Source: Clarireedia homoeocarpa
Lineage: Eukaryota > Ascomycota > Leotiomycetes > Helotiales > Rutstroemiaceae
Assembly: GCA_001465935.1 (NCBI GenBank)
Contig: LNKV01000061.1
Location: 1 to 64,000, forward strand
DNA: 64,000 nucleotides
Direction: 5' to 3'
The notes under the pieces are model-generated. The model did not search any database and was not told where the DNA came from. It saw nothing but the letters and a program-made list of their open reading frames with translations. Shown here piece after piece: positions 54,617-63,685 of the stretch (positions within the stretch are counted from its first letter, which is position 1; every line of letters starts with the position of its first letter). The position numbers and the translations under genes are program-made.

Positions 54617-54701
54617 TGTGGGAAGACCAAAAGTACAACCAGCTAGACGTTCCCTACCAAGCAAGGGTGACGTTTGTGGCTACGTACCGGGTCTTCCCAC
54701 A
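54617..54701. repeat. 85-bp block with 12-bp inverted ends inside the TIR element
   Basis: Starts TGTGGGAAGACC and ends GGTCTTCCCACA, a perfect 12-base inverted repeat. Its last 57 bases are the right TIR of the 969-bp element. It could be a solo LTR or a shorter element from which the larger one arose. Confidence 0.7.
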
Positions 54702-54706
54702 AGAAT

Positions 54707-55130
54707 AGTTTCTGACAAGATATTGAATCCAATCCTTGTAGTGGAAAATCCTCATATGTATTTTGAGCTCTTCCTCAGTAGCATTCTTCGGTCTCCATTC
54801 GCAATCTTGACCTAGTGGACACGGAAAAGCCACCTTTGACACATCATATGTATATGACTTGAACGGGACTAGTTCGCGGGAAGCTGCGTCGCACGATGTG
54901 AAAATATTGTCGATAAGAAAGGGGAGAATTGCGGAATGGACGCCCTGGAAATGCACTCGAAGTGCGTATAATTTTCTAAGAGTGGACGTCTTAGCAGGAG
55001 TACACAAAAAATAGGACAAGGTCGCTTCATAGTTGATTTTTTCCATATAACAAAGTCGATATGCATACAACGGCGGCGTTCTACAAAGTCTCCAGTAGAT
55101 GTTGAGAAAACGCATCCAAGCACAACACAA
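54707..55130 (-). pseudogene. 5' part of the split gene, C2H2-like zinc finger
   Basis: From the ATG at 55130 the frame gives 141 codons up to the target duplication. Near its end is 'FPCPLGQDCEWRPKNATEEE' followed by 'LKIHMRIFH', a C-x5-C-x15-H-x4-H pattern compatible with a C2H2-like finger. The upstream part ('FQGVHSAILPFLIDNIFTSC') is not recognised. The frame is then cut by the TIR element and resumes at 53727. The true 5' end is unclear because the region 55131-55835 holds more coding-like patches in several frames. Confidence 0.55.
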
Positions 55131-55835
55131 CGATATAACTCTTTTAGTGATAACCCCAGATTCCTACAGTATGTAGTTAATTTAAGCGCTTCTCGCGATC
55201 CTTACTTTTGCTGATGAACTTTCTGGATGCAAAGAATAAACAGTTTGGCTTCGAGACTCTGAGGACGATCCCGGACAAAGTCGTGAAGCTCAAACATCAT
55301 ATATTTGGCCACACGAGAGCGAATCCATATGGTCGGCGAAAGGTATTTGACGAATCAGTGCTTCCTTGATGATAATAATGAATTGCAGATTTGCATATGC
55401 ATTTGCAAATTCCTTGAAAGCCCGATATAACGTCGACATCCCGTCAAGACCCTGTGAAGTCCAAATTGTCACTTCTCTAGAAGTGGCGTCACTTTTGGAG
55501 TTTTCAGACCCACGACATATAGAGCAACACGAGAACCGTCTGGTAGACATGTAAGATGAGCAGCCCATTCATCGACTGGCCGGAAACTTTCCTTGCTAGC
55601 ATTGTGCGGCCATGGCATCGGTAATTGGGTAGATGAGATGGTTGTAAGTAAGGTCCCGACGTAGTCCTGGTTGATTGCATTTCAGCAGAAAACATCTTCC
55701 AGGATTCGATTGAATTCGTGGTTTTGTCTATGTAACCTTTTCTCTTGTTCCCCGAAACTCGTGATATAGTCTTCCACAAGTCGATGTCGCAAGGTGCCAT
55801 ACCTACAACTGTAAAAGCATGATGAAATTGAACTC
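55131..55835. other. Decayed coding-like region
   Basis: On the minus strand, pieces such as 'ASKESFRPVDEWAAHLTC' and 'LPDGSRVALYVVGLKTP' look like protein but are separated by stops and by a 45-base dispersed repeat (55461-55505). They may be earlier exons of the split gene. I cannot assemble them. Confidence 0.35.
55461..55505. repeat. 45-bp dispersed repeat, copy 1
   Basis: Identical, base for base, to 58266-58310 in the same orientation. It contains two small palindromes (CACTTCTCTAGAAGTG and AGTGGCGTCACT). Confidence 0.95.
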
Positions 55836-55957
55836 TTGTCGAGATTAGTCCACAAAGTTATGTCTCTGAGATTTCCCAGCCCCAGTCCAATCTGCTTTCG
55901 AATGGCGATCGAAAGTTTGCTATCAGACAGCGTACAGGACAGGAGGAGGAAAGAAAC

Positions 55958-56416
55958 TTGCTATCTCACGTCGAGAAAAAAGACGAGTTTGAGGAAGAAG
56001 AGATCGACCTCAGCAAAGACCAGCTTCTTCTCGAATCATTCATGGCTGATAACCAATCTCAGGATAAGGCACGAAAGAGACTTCGAGCAGACATCGATGA
56101 CATTCTGAACAGCGAAGAAGGTAGCAGAGAACCTCGCCCCAGGATGCCAGCTACACGCAAGATGGATGCGAAATCGAGGAAGGATGGTGAAAGAAAGCTC
56201 CGACAGCTACGCCAGATTGTGGGTAGAAAAGATGAAGGACCCTACAATTATCTCGACCTCATGAAGAAGATCTCAGTCCCGCTGAATCTACTCGACCTTT
56301 CCAAATCAGCCCAGATGCCACAAGAGAATTTCGACGTCTTTCGACTCGAGAGAACACGAGGTCATCACGATCGGGTACCACCTCCAGATCATTTGTTAAT
56401 GCTCCGTAAAGGGTGA
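55958..56416 (+). CDS. Retroelement-like ORF fragment, 152 residues
   Basis: Charged helical protein ('DKARKRLRADIDDILN', 'RKDGERKLRQLRQIVGRK') followed by 'YLDLMKKISVPLNLLDLSKS'. The last segment resembles the short helix ahead of the aspartyl protease in fungal gypsy polyproteins, where a similar 'LNLLDL' motif occurs, but no protease or zinc knuckle follows. Upstream (55836-55960) another frame is also open, so the start is uncertain. Probably a piece of a retroelement or of a decayed nuclear gene. Confidence 0.3.
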   Translation: MLSHVEKKDEFEEEEIDLSKDQLLLESFMADNQSQDKARKRLRADIDDILNSEEGSREPRPRMPATRKMDAKSRKDGERKLRQLRQIVGRKDEGPYNYLDLMKKISVPLNLLDLSKSAQMPQENFDVFRLERTRGHHDRVPPPDHLLMLRKG

Positions 56417-56911
56417 TTGTTAGAAATGGAATCTAGCTCTTTGGATCCACCTCGAAGAAGATCACAAAGTCTTGGGTGTGATATGATTGCAGCTGGTTTG
56501 GCTCCTACCAGAACTCGGATATATACAATTCTCATAGTCGTTGTATCGGACTTGGAGTTGGGATTGGGAAGTTTTGGATGTCGTTTCAGTAAGAGGTTTT
56601 GTATATTCTTAAGAACAAACAACCCACAGCTTTCCAAGTCTTGCTGTTGCTCGCAAATACCCTTTTGATGAATCCATTCTGTATTCGTCTAATCGGTTGG
56701 TAGACCAGGGCTATTTCCCGGTTTTGTGTGCACTTGTTGTGCAGTTTGAACTACCGCTGAAACCACTTCTACTTAGTGGACTAGGCCGGTTTTGTGTGTA
56801 GAACTACCTCTTGCTGGGTAGACCGCCTAGTTCGTTTTTTGTTAATCGCTTCGCTTAGCTTTAATGTAAAGCTGGAGGTTGTACCACTGCGCCATCAGCG
56901 CGAGCCGGGAC
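56417..56911. other. Repeat-like stretch beside the copia fragment
   Basis: Contains a directly repeated word CGGTTTTGTGTG (near 56718 and 56792) and, on the minus strand, a TGGCGCAGTGGTA that resembles a tRNA A box. No gene supported. Confidence 0.35.
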
Positions 56912-57448
56912 TCATAACTGTGAGATTCTAGAGTGATGGCATTTTTTGTACACGGCTTGCCATTTCTCGATCCAGTGTTCGATATTTTGAGTTCCGTCAT
57001 AATCTCTCATTTGGGTGAAGGTGTTTGCCAGTTCAAAAGTCCTGACATAGTCGGCAGGCGCAAATCGCGATTTCAGCGCCGAGAGCTTGGCCCATACTGA
57101 GATTTTATCTTCAATGTAAACCTTGTTGCGTTCCGTGACCGTGTTGTTGATCAGTTGCGAAATAACCTCTAGTTTGTTGATCTGGTTTTGATAACGTGGC
57201 ATTTGGACGTCCTTGGGCCTTTGGTAGCTCATTTTGTATTCCTCCCTTTGTTCCAGGGAAAGGGCAATGAAGGTGGTTGCATTTGTATTAAAGTCGCTGT
57301 ATTCTGGTGCTGGGGGATCGGTCGGTTCTTCTGCAATATCTGGGTTAATTAAATCCCAGATGTTGTACCCAGTCATAGCGATGGATTTGACGTTCGCGAT
57401 CCAACGCTTCCAGTCTGCTGATGTGTCGAGAATTCGATATCCAGACAA
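56912..57448 (-). mobile_element. Copia-type gag-like fragment
   Basis: The minus-strand frame from about 57448 gives 'SADWKRWIANVKSIAMTGYN' + 'IWDLINPDI', which is the N-terminal block of copia gag/UBN2 proteins (W...i...a...g.w..id). It continues through 'FIALSLEQREEYKMSY', 'EDKISVWAKLSALKSRFAP' and 'IEHWIEKWQAVYKKC', also gag-like. The frame ends soon after and no zinc knuckle or pol follows, so it is truncated. Its 5' end is fused to the Ulp1-like fragment at about 57440. Confidence 0.6.
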
Positions 57449-58240
57449 AATACCATCCAGTGTGAATTATGACAGATAGGAATAACGAGATAATCGTATT
57501 CGTCCTTCTCAGGTTTAAGATTCAGAGGTATCTTAGAATCAAGTTTTGTACTACCCCATCCTGCAGAGAATAGCCTGACCCGAGGTAGACACTTGAACAT
57601 CTGTGTCAACGTGGTAATCGTATCATCTTCCAACCAGTTATGGTTCCCGGTGGACCCGGCCCTGATCCCTAACAGTTGTAGGATAGATATCCTTGTTTCT
57701 GTAGAGAGATGAAATAATCTGAAGGATCTGTGAGGATGAGCTCCACAGCTGTCTCCACTGACCACGTAATCGATAAATGAGGGCATTCCCAGATTAAGGA
57801 ATGATCCCCAAACACCGATTTGTCTTCATTTTGCATTTGCAAGCCATGGGATATGCCAGAATCATGAATTTGCTACAGCTTGAGGATATAAACCTCCTCC
57901 AAGCTGCCATGTAGTGAGAAATAAGCAGATAGATCAGTTTGATCAAGTTCATTCGACTCCAATGCCATTGCTCTAGCTTTTCACAGGATCCTTCGGCGTC
58001 GAGGATATCATCCTCATCTGGTGTATCGGGATCTAGTTCGTATTCGCCATCGGGATCATTCTCAATAGAGAAGGGGTCGTCAAGTTGGTGACTGGGTATC
58101 TCTGAGACTTCTCCAGACTGTGTAAGGTTGATGTTGGTATATACAGTTGGAGATTGGATAGCCAAAGGAGCTGTGGGTGTAACTGAGGTCATTGGTGAAT
58201 TTCTTTTCCACAAGTTGTAGGCGCTAGTTGTAGAGGCCAT
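57440..58240 (-). pseudogene. Ulp1-like (C48) cysteine protease gene, truncated
   Basis: From the ATG at 58240 an acidic N-terminal region ('EYELDPDTPDEDDILDAEGS') is readable. After frame changes near 57960-57660 the frame gives 'WLEDDTITTLTQMFKCLPRV', 'VRLFSAGWGSTKL', and 'YDYLVIPICHNSHWMVFCLD'. This is the Ulp1 pattern: 'WL.D..I', the strand before the active-site His, then 'H..HW.....D' with the catalytic His and Asp. The part with the catalytic Cys (a Gln..Cys motif) is missing, since sequence switches to copia gag at about 57440. Ulp1 proteases cleave SUMO-like modifiers. Introns could explain some frame changes, but the missing C-terminus shows the copy is dead. Confidence 0.5.
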
Positions 58241-58265
58241 ATGTACTGATGTGTGAAATATAAGC

Positions 58266-58310
58266 CCAAATTGTCACTTCTCTAGAAGTGGCGTCACTTT
58301 TGGAGTTTTC
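58266..58310. repeat. 45-bp dispersed repeat, copy 2
   Basis: Exact copy of 55461-55505. It lies directly upstream of the Ulp1-like gene and overlaps the end of the ORF at 58294-58875. Confidence 0.95.
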
Positions 58311-58875
58311 GCATGATAGCATAGATGGCTGAAATGACTGAGATAGTTCGTGTTTGGTGGATACTGGAGATGAGAATTCTGGTATAGCAGGGGCCTCGAA
58401 GTTGCCTACTAGTCGATGATCGGTATCTGAAAAGTAGGGTCATATCATCTAATGCTGCTGTGAAACCATTTGAGAAGTCGATCCCATATTTGAATCCTAG
58501 ATTGGACATTCCTTGTGAGCTGTCTTGACGAGGGTCTGGCTCAACTAGATCCAAAGGTATGGAAGCACTATCCCGAGATAGAGTTGATTTTGTCTTAGGA
58601 GTCTGGGATAGGCATGAAGAAAGAGGTTGGCCAACAATGGACGGAACAGCTGGATCCTTCTTGAGTAATGCGGTATCGAAAGTGGTGTTTGCATTGCCAA
58701 GGTTTGAATTCTGGGACTGTGTATTTGTCCCAAGGTACTTCGAAGACTGCTCTAGGAAATGACTCGAAGCAGGGATTTCAGATGGAACCGAAGCGATAAA
58801 CCTGTAACCACCAGTGGGTGTACTAACTATCCGATCAACTTCGGATTTCTGATTGTTCAAGTGCAATCTGGACAT
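58294..58875 (-). CDS. Doubtful ORF, 193 residues
   Basis: ATG at 58875; serine/threonine/asparagine-rich and without a recognised domain ('LEQSSKYLGTNTQSQNSNLG'). The last 60 residues read like an out-of-frame continuation ('FRYRSSTSRQLRGPCYTRI') and the stop lies inside the 45-bp repeat. It may be the first exon of a gene now broken. Confidence 0.3.
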   Translation of the reverse strand: MSRLHLNNQKSEVDRIVSTPTGGYRFIASVPSEIPASSHFLEQSSKYLGTNTQSQNSNLGNANTTFDTALLKKDPAVPSIVGQPLSSCLSQTPKTKSTLSRDSASIPLDLVEPDPRQDSSQGMSNLGFKYGIDFSNGFTAALDDMTLLFRYRSSTSRQLRGPCYTRILISSIHQTRTISVISAIYAIMRKLQK

Positions 58876-59075
58876 TTGAAAACTTATATATCTGATTGTC
58901 CCAATACAATTTAATCATTAAGAGCTCGTATATACACTTGCTAGAGTAGAGATCTCAAAAGCATATATTTTAGTCGAATATTGAAGTTTGGGAGTTGGTC
59001 GGATAGGTAGTACACCCACTGGTGTAACTATTGGCTTGAAATCCTTTTTGTCGACGAAGTATTGTACTTTCCAGA

Positions 59076-61273
59076 CTACCAGACTATTTCCTTGTTGCTT
59101 CCTATTCCGATTTCTTGAGGTTTGATCGTTCCAAAGCGATGAAGGCGACCAAATGCTTGAAGCAAGATGTCAATAGACGTGGGATATTCTATGATTATCA
59201 TCTTGCAACAGCATCCATGGAAGTTCAAACCGTATGAACCGATTCTGAATCCGACGAGAAGTATGTCTACATCTGAGTCCTTGTCATTGAACATGGCCAA
59301 GATTTTTCTTCTCTCCTCTGATGTGTGGAAAGATGCCAATGATAGTACTTTCATGCCCATCATGTTGAGCAAACCCTCAGCGTCCCTAGACTGTTGTTAG
59401 TATACACTGTATCAAATGGATAGTAAGAATGTCTGTCACATACCACTGGCACATGGGCCAGTTCAAGAACGCTAAGATACATTCTCCTTGCTGCTTCCAC
59501 TGATAAACCTGGATAAGAAAAGCGCGAAGCTTCGGAGAGTTTCCGGTGTGTACTGAAATTATGTCCAGCTTGTTAGATGGATCTGGAATGTGAGATGCAA
59601 CCGATGGTCTAGCCTTGTAATGTAATCCCGTGGTCATTATCCATTTCGTACCATAAGGCTACCTCTGTTGAGGTACCTGCCGGTACATTCTTGACTCTTC
59701 GTTTCGTCAAGGGCGCAAGTTGCATATCAAATGTGGTGTGCTGAAGACCTCGATATGCTTCGATATTGAATGATCCTTCACACTCCTCGTTCGCCACTTT
59801 AATCTCTGTTTTTGATTGTACCGCCCCATCGTTCGGTACGTTCAACTTCTTTCTCCACGCCTCGGTGATGTTATGATAACGCATCTCCTGTCCTTTCTGC
59901 ATGCGAAGTTTTACTGTGCGGACTGTATAGTGAGGAATGGCCTCGTCAGGGTGTTACCGAGATCTACTGCTAAACTCGTCTCGATTTTCAATGAGGGATT
60001 CAATCCTTTGGTCGACCAAATCCTGGATGAGGACGGCACGCCTGGTGGTTCTATCTTGCCTGCGAGGGGTTCTGGCGCAGAGGCGGATAGACTGTATGAT
60101 GCTCTCGAGAATCATAACTTCCCAACCCACCTCACCTGTCCCGAACTGTTTCGTATGATTGGCGGACGAACGAAGTGGAACATTGTGACTTCGAGAAAGG
60201 TGCTCAGACCGATACTCAAGCTGATTCAGAAGAAGCGATTGATGTCGACTCCTATACTCACGGTCGACGGAAAATACATCACCCAAGCCGATGTCCTTCC
60301 CTTTGTGCAACTGAACCATATACCCATGCAAATCGGTTGCGCTGTTCAGCATTGGGGTAGCTGTGACCGCAATAAAGCGCTTTGCTCGTACTTTTAATAC
60401 GGCATCTGCCGCAACCGTCATAGGGTTCTTGATTAAATGAGCTTCGTCGGCAATGGTATGTCCAATAATGGCCTTATTCTTCAAAAGTATTGTGAATTTT
60501 CGCTCCGTATACTCGGCGTCGGACATTGGTACCATCGGATTGAGCTTTATGTGACCAACACCCTTCTGTGTTATCGTGGTCGAGGTGACTTGAACACACC
60601 TCCCTGCGAATGTCTGGTATGAAGAGAGGAAAAAAGTTTTCGAAGTCTATTAATTGAGGTTAGCATAATTATTATTGCCTTAAGGAGCGAGACATACCTC
60701 GGGGTTTTTGGGATCTAGTTTTGACAGTTCCTCGTCCAAATCCTCCACTCTCCCACCGACACTACATTTGGCACGCTCTTCATCCTCTTGGTCCGGTCTC
60801 CCATAGAAAATGCGACAGTTTAGAGCACCTTTGAAGTATTTTATATAGTCATTGTACCAGACATCGATGACAGCGGATGGTGCCAATATGAGTGTCGTAA
60901 AATGCTCTTCGCTTCCCGCTGCCTTGAGTCGTTCATGATCAAGCAAAATCATTAGCAGGGATATCACCGTCTTCCCGCTACCACACTCCCCAGCGAGAAT
61001 GCCTCCACTTAGTGGATCGTCTTCCATTTGCAGGCCCCAAGTAGCATCTAGAAAGGGCCAGTGTTTTCACTCAATGAAAAAGGCTTGTCACTTACCAATG
61101 ATTTGATGTGGATACGGCTTTAAATCAGTGCCGGGGAGCTTGATATCTCGAGGATCGAGATTGTGAAGTTTGCATGCATCTTCGAAGGATATAGACTCGG
61201 AGGTGTTCGATGAAATCTTTTCGTTGATAGCCCTGAACTCGGCCTGCTCTTCTTCATCCAGCCCAGCATACAA
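59076..61273 (-). pseudogene. SNF2-family helicase/ATPase gene, degenerate
   Basis: Minus-strand exons: 61273-61096, 61047-60698 and from 60646 on, with good GT-AG introns at first. Motifs in order: 'DLKPYPHQIIDA' (Q-like motif), 'GGILAGECGSGKTVISLLM' (Walker A), 'TLILAPSAVIDVWYND', 'HTIADEAHLIKN' (DEAH), 'FIAVTATPMLNSATDLHG' (motif III), and in the last exon 'LLVGFRIGSYGLNFHGCC' and 'LLQAFGRLHRFGTIKPQ' (helicase C, motifs V and VI). It is therefore an SNF2-type DNA translocase. An in-frame TAA near 59956, a frameshift near 59635 and a lost N-terminus (the frame opens at TTG, no ATG) show decay. Such SNF2 copies are common near fungal repeats. The 5' end abuts an oppositely oriented ORF at about 61275. 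Confidence 0.72.
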
Positions 61274-61275
61274 GC

Positions 61276-61829
61276 CAAGATACCTGGGAGACGTCGAGAG
61301 TGAAGGAACCGATCTCGACCCTACAGCTGAGTATGCGTTGTCGCGTCAGCGACAATATCTGCACGAGATGCAGAGTGCGCAAGACGAGGAAGAAGAGGAA
61401 GAAATGGATACCGAATTGGATGATTCGGTTGCTTCGCAACAGAAAAAAGCAGTGAAGACCATTGAAAATCTCCACCAGCTGCTCAACCCTACCGGCGACG
61501 TGAGCTCAGCGGCAAGAAAGTGCTCATCAATCACTAGACCAGATTTCACGAAAGAGCAATTCGAAAGATGGATAGCAGAGATGAACGTGAATTTGGTTAA
61601 GTATATGTCAGTCGGCGGGAAAGTAGAAGGATCCTTTGCCAAGGACGCCAAGAACGCGGTGTTAAAGAAAGTCATTCACTTCGCGGACGAGCTCGAATCC
61701 ATGCGTAATTGGAAAGGTATCACCAGTAACGAACTCATTTTCCTCCTCGGCCATTCTACCCCGAGAACATTCGTCCATTTATATGCTGGTTTAGGCCACG
61801 ACAGAGCTCTGACAAGGTCAGTGAATTGA
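61276..61829 (+). pseudogene. Fragment of an unrecognised protein
   Basis: An open frame (first ATG at 61370) with an acidic run ('DEEEEEEMDTELDD') and a helical part ('FTKEQFERWIAEMNVNLVKY', 'AVLKKVIHFADELESMRNW'). It ends 'LIFLLGHSTPRTFVHLYAGL' inside the 91-bp repeat. The left end runs into the antisense side of the SNF2 first exon, so the start is missing. No domain is assigned. Confidence 0.4.
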
Positions 61830-61869
61830 AGAAAAAGGCCGGCGCACTAGACCTAGTAAATGGGACGGG
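61779..61869. repeat. 91-bp dispersed repeat, copy B
   Basis: Partner of 53357-53447, four differences in 91. It links the unrecognised ORF on its left to the HET-like C-terminus on its right. Confidence 0.9.
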
Positions 61870-62131
61870 TTTCGGGATCGAGACTGAAGGAAACGAGCGG
61901 CCGGAAGATTGGAGCCATATTTTCAAAACACCACGACAACCAGGCAATACTATTGGAGAAAATGAACATCTGATAGTGGTATCAGAAGCGCGGTATTTCA
62001 AATCCCCAAGGCTGAACGAGCATAATGAAGTTTATAACTGGCCGAATGACTTTCTTCTGTATGATGTGCTTCTTGTGCGGTTTGTTGATGGGGTCGCATT
62101 TAGGATGGGAGAAAGAAGCGTCTGGGTGTAA
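61862..62131 (+). pseudogene. HET-type protein C-terminal fragment
   Basis: The frame reads 'GTGFGIETEGNERPEDWSHI', then 'HLIVVSEARYFKSPRLNEHN', and closes with 'FLLYDVLLVRFVDGVAFRMG' plus 'ERSVWV' before TAA. Fungal HET proteins of the type seen at 51616 end with a block like 'vlLsea.......W..yNVmLvew.dgvA.R.G.g', so this is probably such a C-terminus. No HET core precedes it here. It may be the missing end of the pseudogene 9.4 kb to the left. Confidence 0.5.
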
Positions 62132-63176
62132 TTATTGATTAATGTGGAGATGATGTTTCTAAGTTACAATCCTCCGTGAACATATCTGCATAGTGCCTGG
62201 AGCTAGTAAACGAACAGGCAACCCTAACAAGCTAACCCCCTGACCAAACAGCTAAGCGAACTGATAAGCAAGATAAGACACCCCCTTACTGGGAGTTGGG
62301 AGGGTTTCCAAGATTGAAGCCGCCCTCAATTCTGGGGGGCTTCCATACTATAAAATACACATTTCTGGGTAATACCCTTAACAACCACATGCTACACTGA
62401 CACCGTCGCTGTAAAAACGTCCTCAGAATTTCTAGGCCACTCGATGATGCGAATGAGCTGGATCTATAAATGTGTTGAAGGTTCAAAAGGGTACAGCAGG
62501 TTGGCACGTAGAATAGTGCCTGTAGGCTTGAAATGGACTTAATAAGTAAGGGTTACTCGTGCTTGATTCAACTGTTCTACCTATTTTGCAGTGGTAAAGG
62601 ACTGCCTATATATAGCTTTTTATGTACTACTACTGTATTAGTACCTGGTCTACATACAGGTCTATTCTAAGCACTGCCTCCTCCTTCATGTAGGCCGCGG
62701 CGTGGGGCCCCATCCGGGTTTTCAACTTCTTGTCCCGTCCATGGGTTCTTGGCAACCCGGCGGGTAATGGGTAACCCCCGGGTCATGGGCCAGCTTTTCA
62801 TTTTCTCAGCCCACCCAATAGAGCCCTATAAGGGTCAGCAACCCGCCCACTGGGCTTCCGCCGCAGCCTGCCTTCATGTGAATATTATATCCTTCAGGCC
62901 TATTAGGCCCATATTACTTTATTAAACACCAACAAAATAGATACCAATAGAAGGTGTAAGTATAATTAGTATACTCAGTATAATATCAGGTCTACTAAAT
63001 TTCTGTTAGAACTGCTGTAGTAGGGTAGGAGGACAAGGCCCCTACCTATCAAGTAACTAATCTATAATCTATATTAAATTGACCTAAGCCCGGACGACCA
63101 CCTGTGAAAAAAACACGGCCCATGTGACTTCGAAAACAGTTTTTGTAAGGAGCGACAGCGACTTACCCTCCTCAGC
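62132..63176. other. Repeat-rich intergenic region
   Basis: No gene supported. 62690-62880 is rich in GGGTAACCC, CATGGGT and CCCGGG words and shares a 17-base core (62742-62758) with 45765-45781. The rest is moderately AT-rich with no long frame. Confidence 0.5.
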
Positions 63177-63374
63177 GAGTTGGGAGCCCCAGCGACCAAC
63201 TCAAGCTCGTATAAGTAACCAATATAAGCTTGCAAGGCCTATAGAGTGTATAATAATAGACTTACGAAGTCTACAGTAATAAGCCTAAAGAGTACCTGTA
63301 CCTATATAAAAAGTTCTTTCTATTTCGAAGCCTACAGGCACTATTCTATATGTCAACCTACTGTACCCTCAACA
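63177..63374 (+). repeat. Copia-type LTR fragment
   Basis: Starts in a block that matches the hairpin part of 17196-17235 (CCAACTCAAGCTCG right arm, a left arm lacking six bases) and ends in CACTATTCTATATGTCAACC followed by TACTGTACCCTCAACA. The same order and orientation occurs at 17222-17378. The CAACA end fits an LTR end. Confidence 0.6.
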
Positions 63375-63685
63375 TACTCAGTCTCTATTGAACAACAGTA
63401 TTCTGAACAAGTATAGTCTTATCAATCTCTTAATAACCATTGAACTACTTCTGAAGATTTCATCGCCAAGTCTATGATATAGCCTTATTTCCTTTCTTTC
63501 CTGTGTAGTGTGCATATATATGAGATCTACAGTTCAACAAACTTCAACGTTACTGTAATATCTTTGACCATCTAATCAACTCGTCTCGTCTTCTGATACT
63601 ATCGAGACGAGTAAACACGCTTCATATTCTCCGGAGATCCCATCAAGTAATACCTTTAGTACAAATAATCAAGCACCAAAGCAGC
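63375..63685. other. Upstream region of the right-edge gene
   Basis: AT-rich, then mixed; contains a small CGTCTCG/CGAGACG inverted repeat near 63585-63612. Likely the promoter and 5' leader of the ORF at 63686. Confidence 0.4.

Larger units (their letters stand above)
53733..54701. mobile_element. 969-bp terminal-inverted-repeat element with 5-bp target duplication
   Basis: The first 57 bases (starting TGTGGGAAGACCCGGTACGT) and the reverse complement of the last 57 differ at only one or two positions. Outside are exact direct copies of AGAAT (53728-53732 and 54702-54706). Removing the element and one AGAAT restores an uninterrupted codon register in the host frame on the minus strand, which proves insertion. 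Inside is one 266-codon ORF on the minus strand and no transposase motif. The right end also holds an 85-bp sub-block with its own 12-bp inverted ends. Confidence 0.75.

Noticed and set aside
56882..56894. Minus-strand TGGCGCAGTGGTA, like a tRNA A box
   Set aside because: No B box (GGTTCGAATCC type) at the right distance and no cloverleaf could be drawn; not a tRNA gene.
61700..61800. 'LGHSTPRTFVHLY' resembling the end of a tyrosine recombinase (possible mobile-element captain)
   Set aside because: Only this short motif fits; no upstream catalytic Arg/His boxes are visible and the rest of the frame is not recombinase-like.
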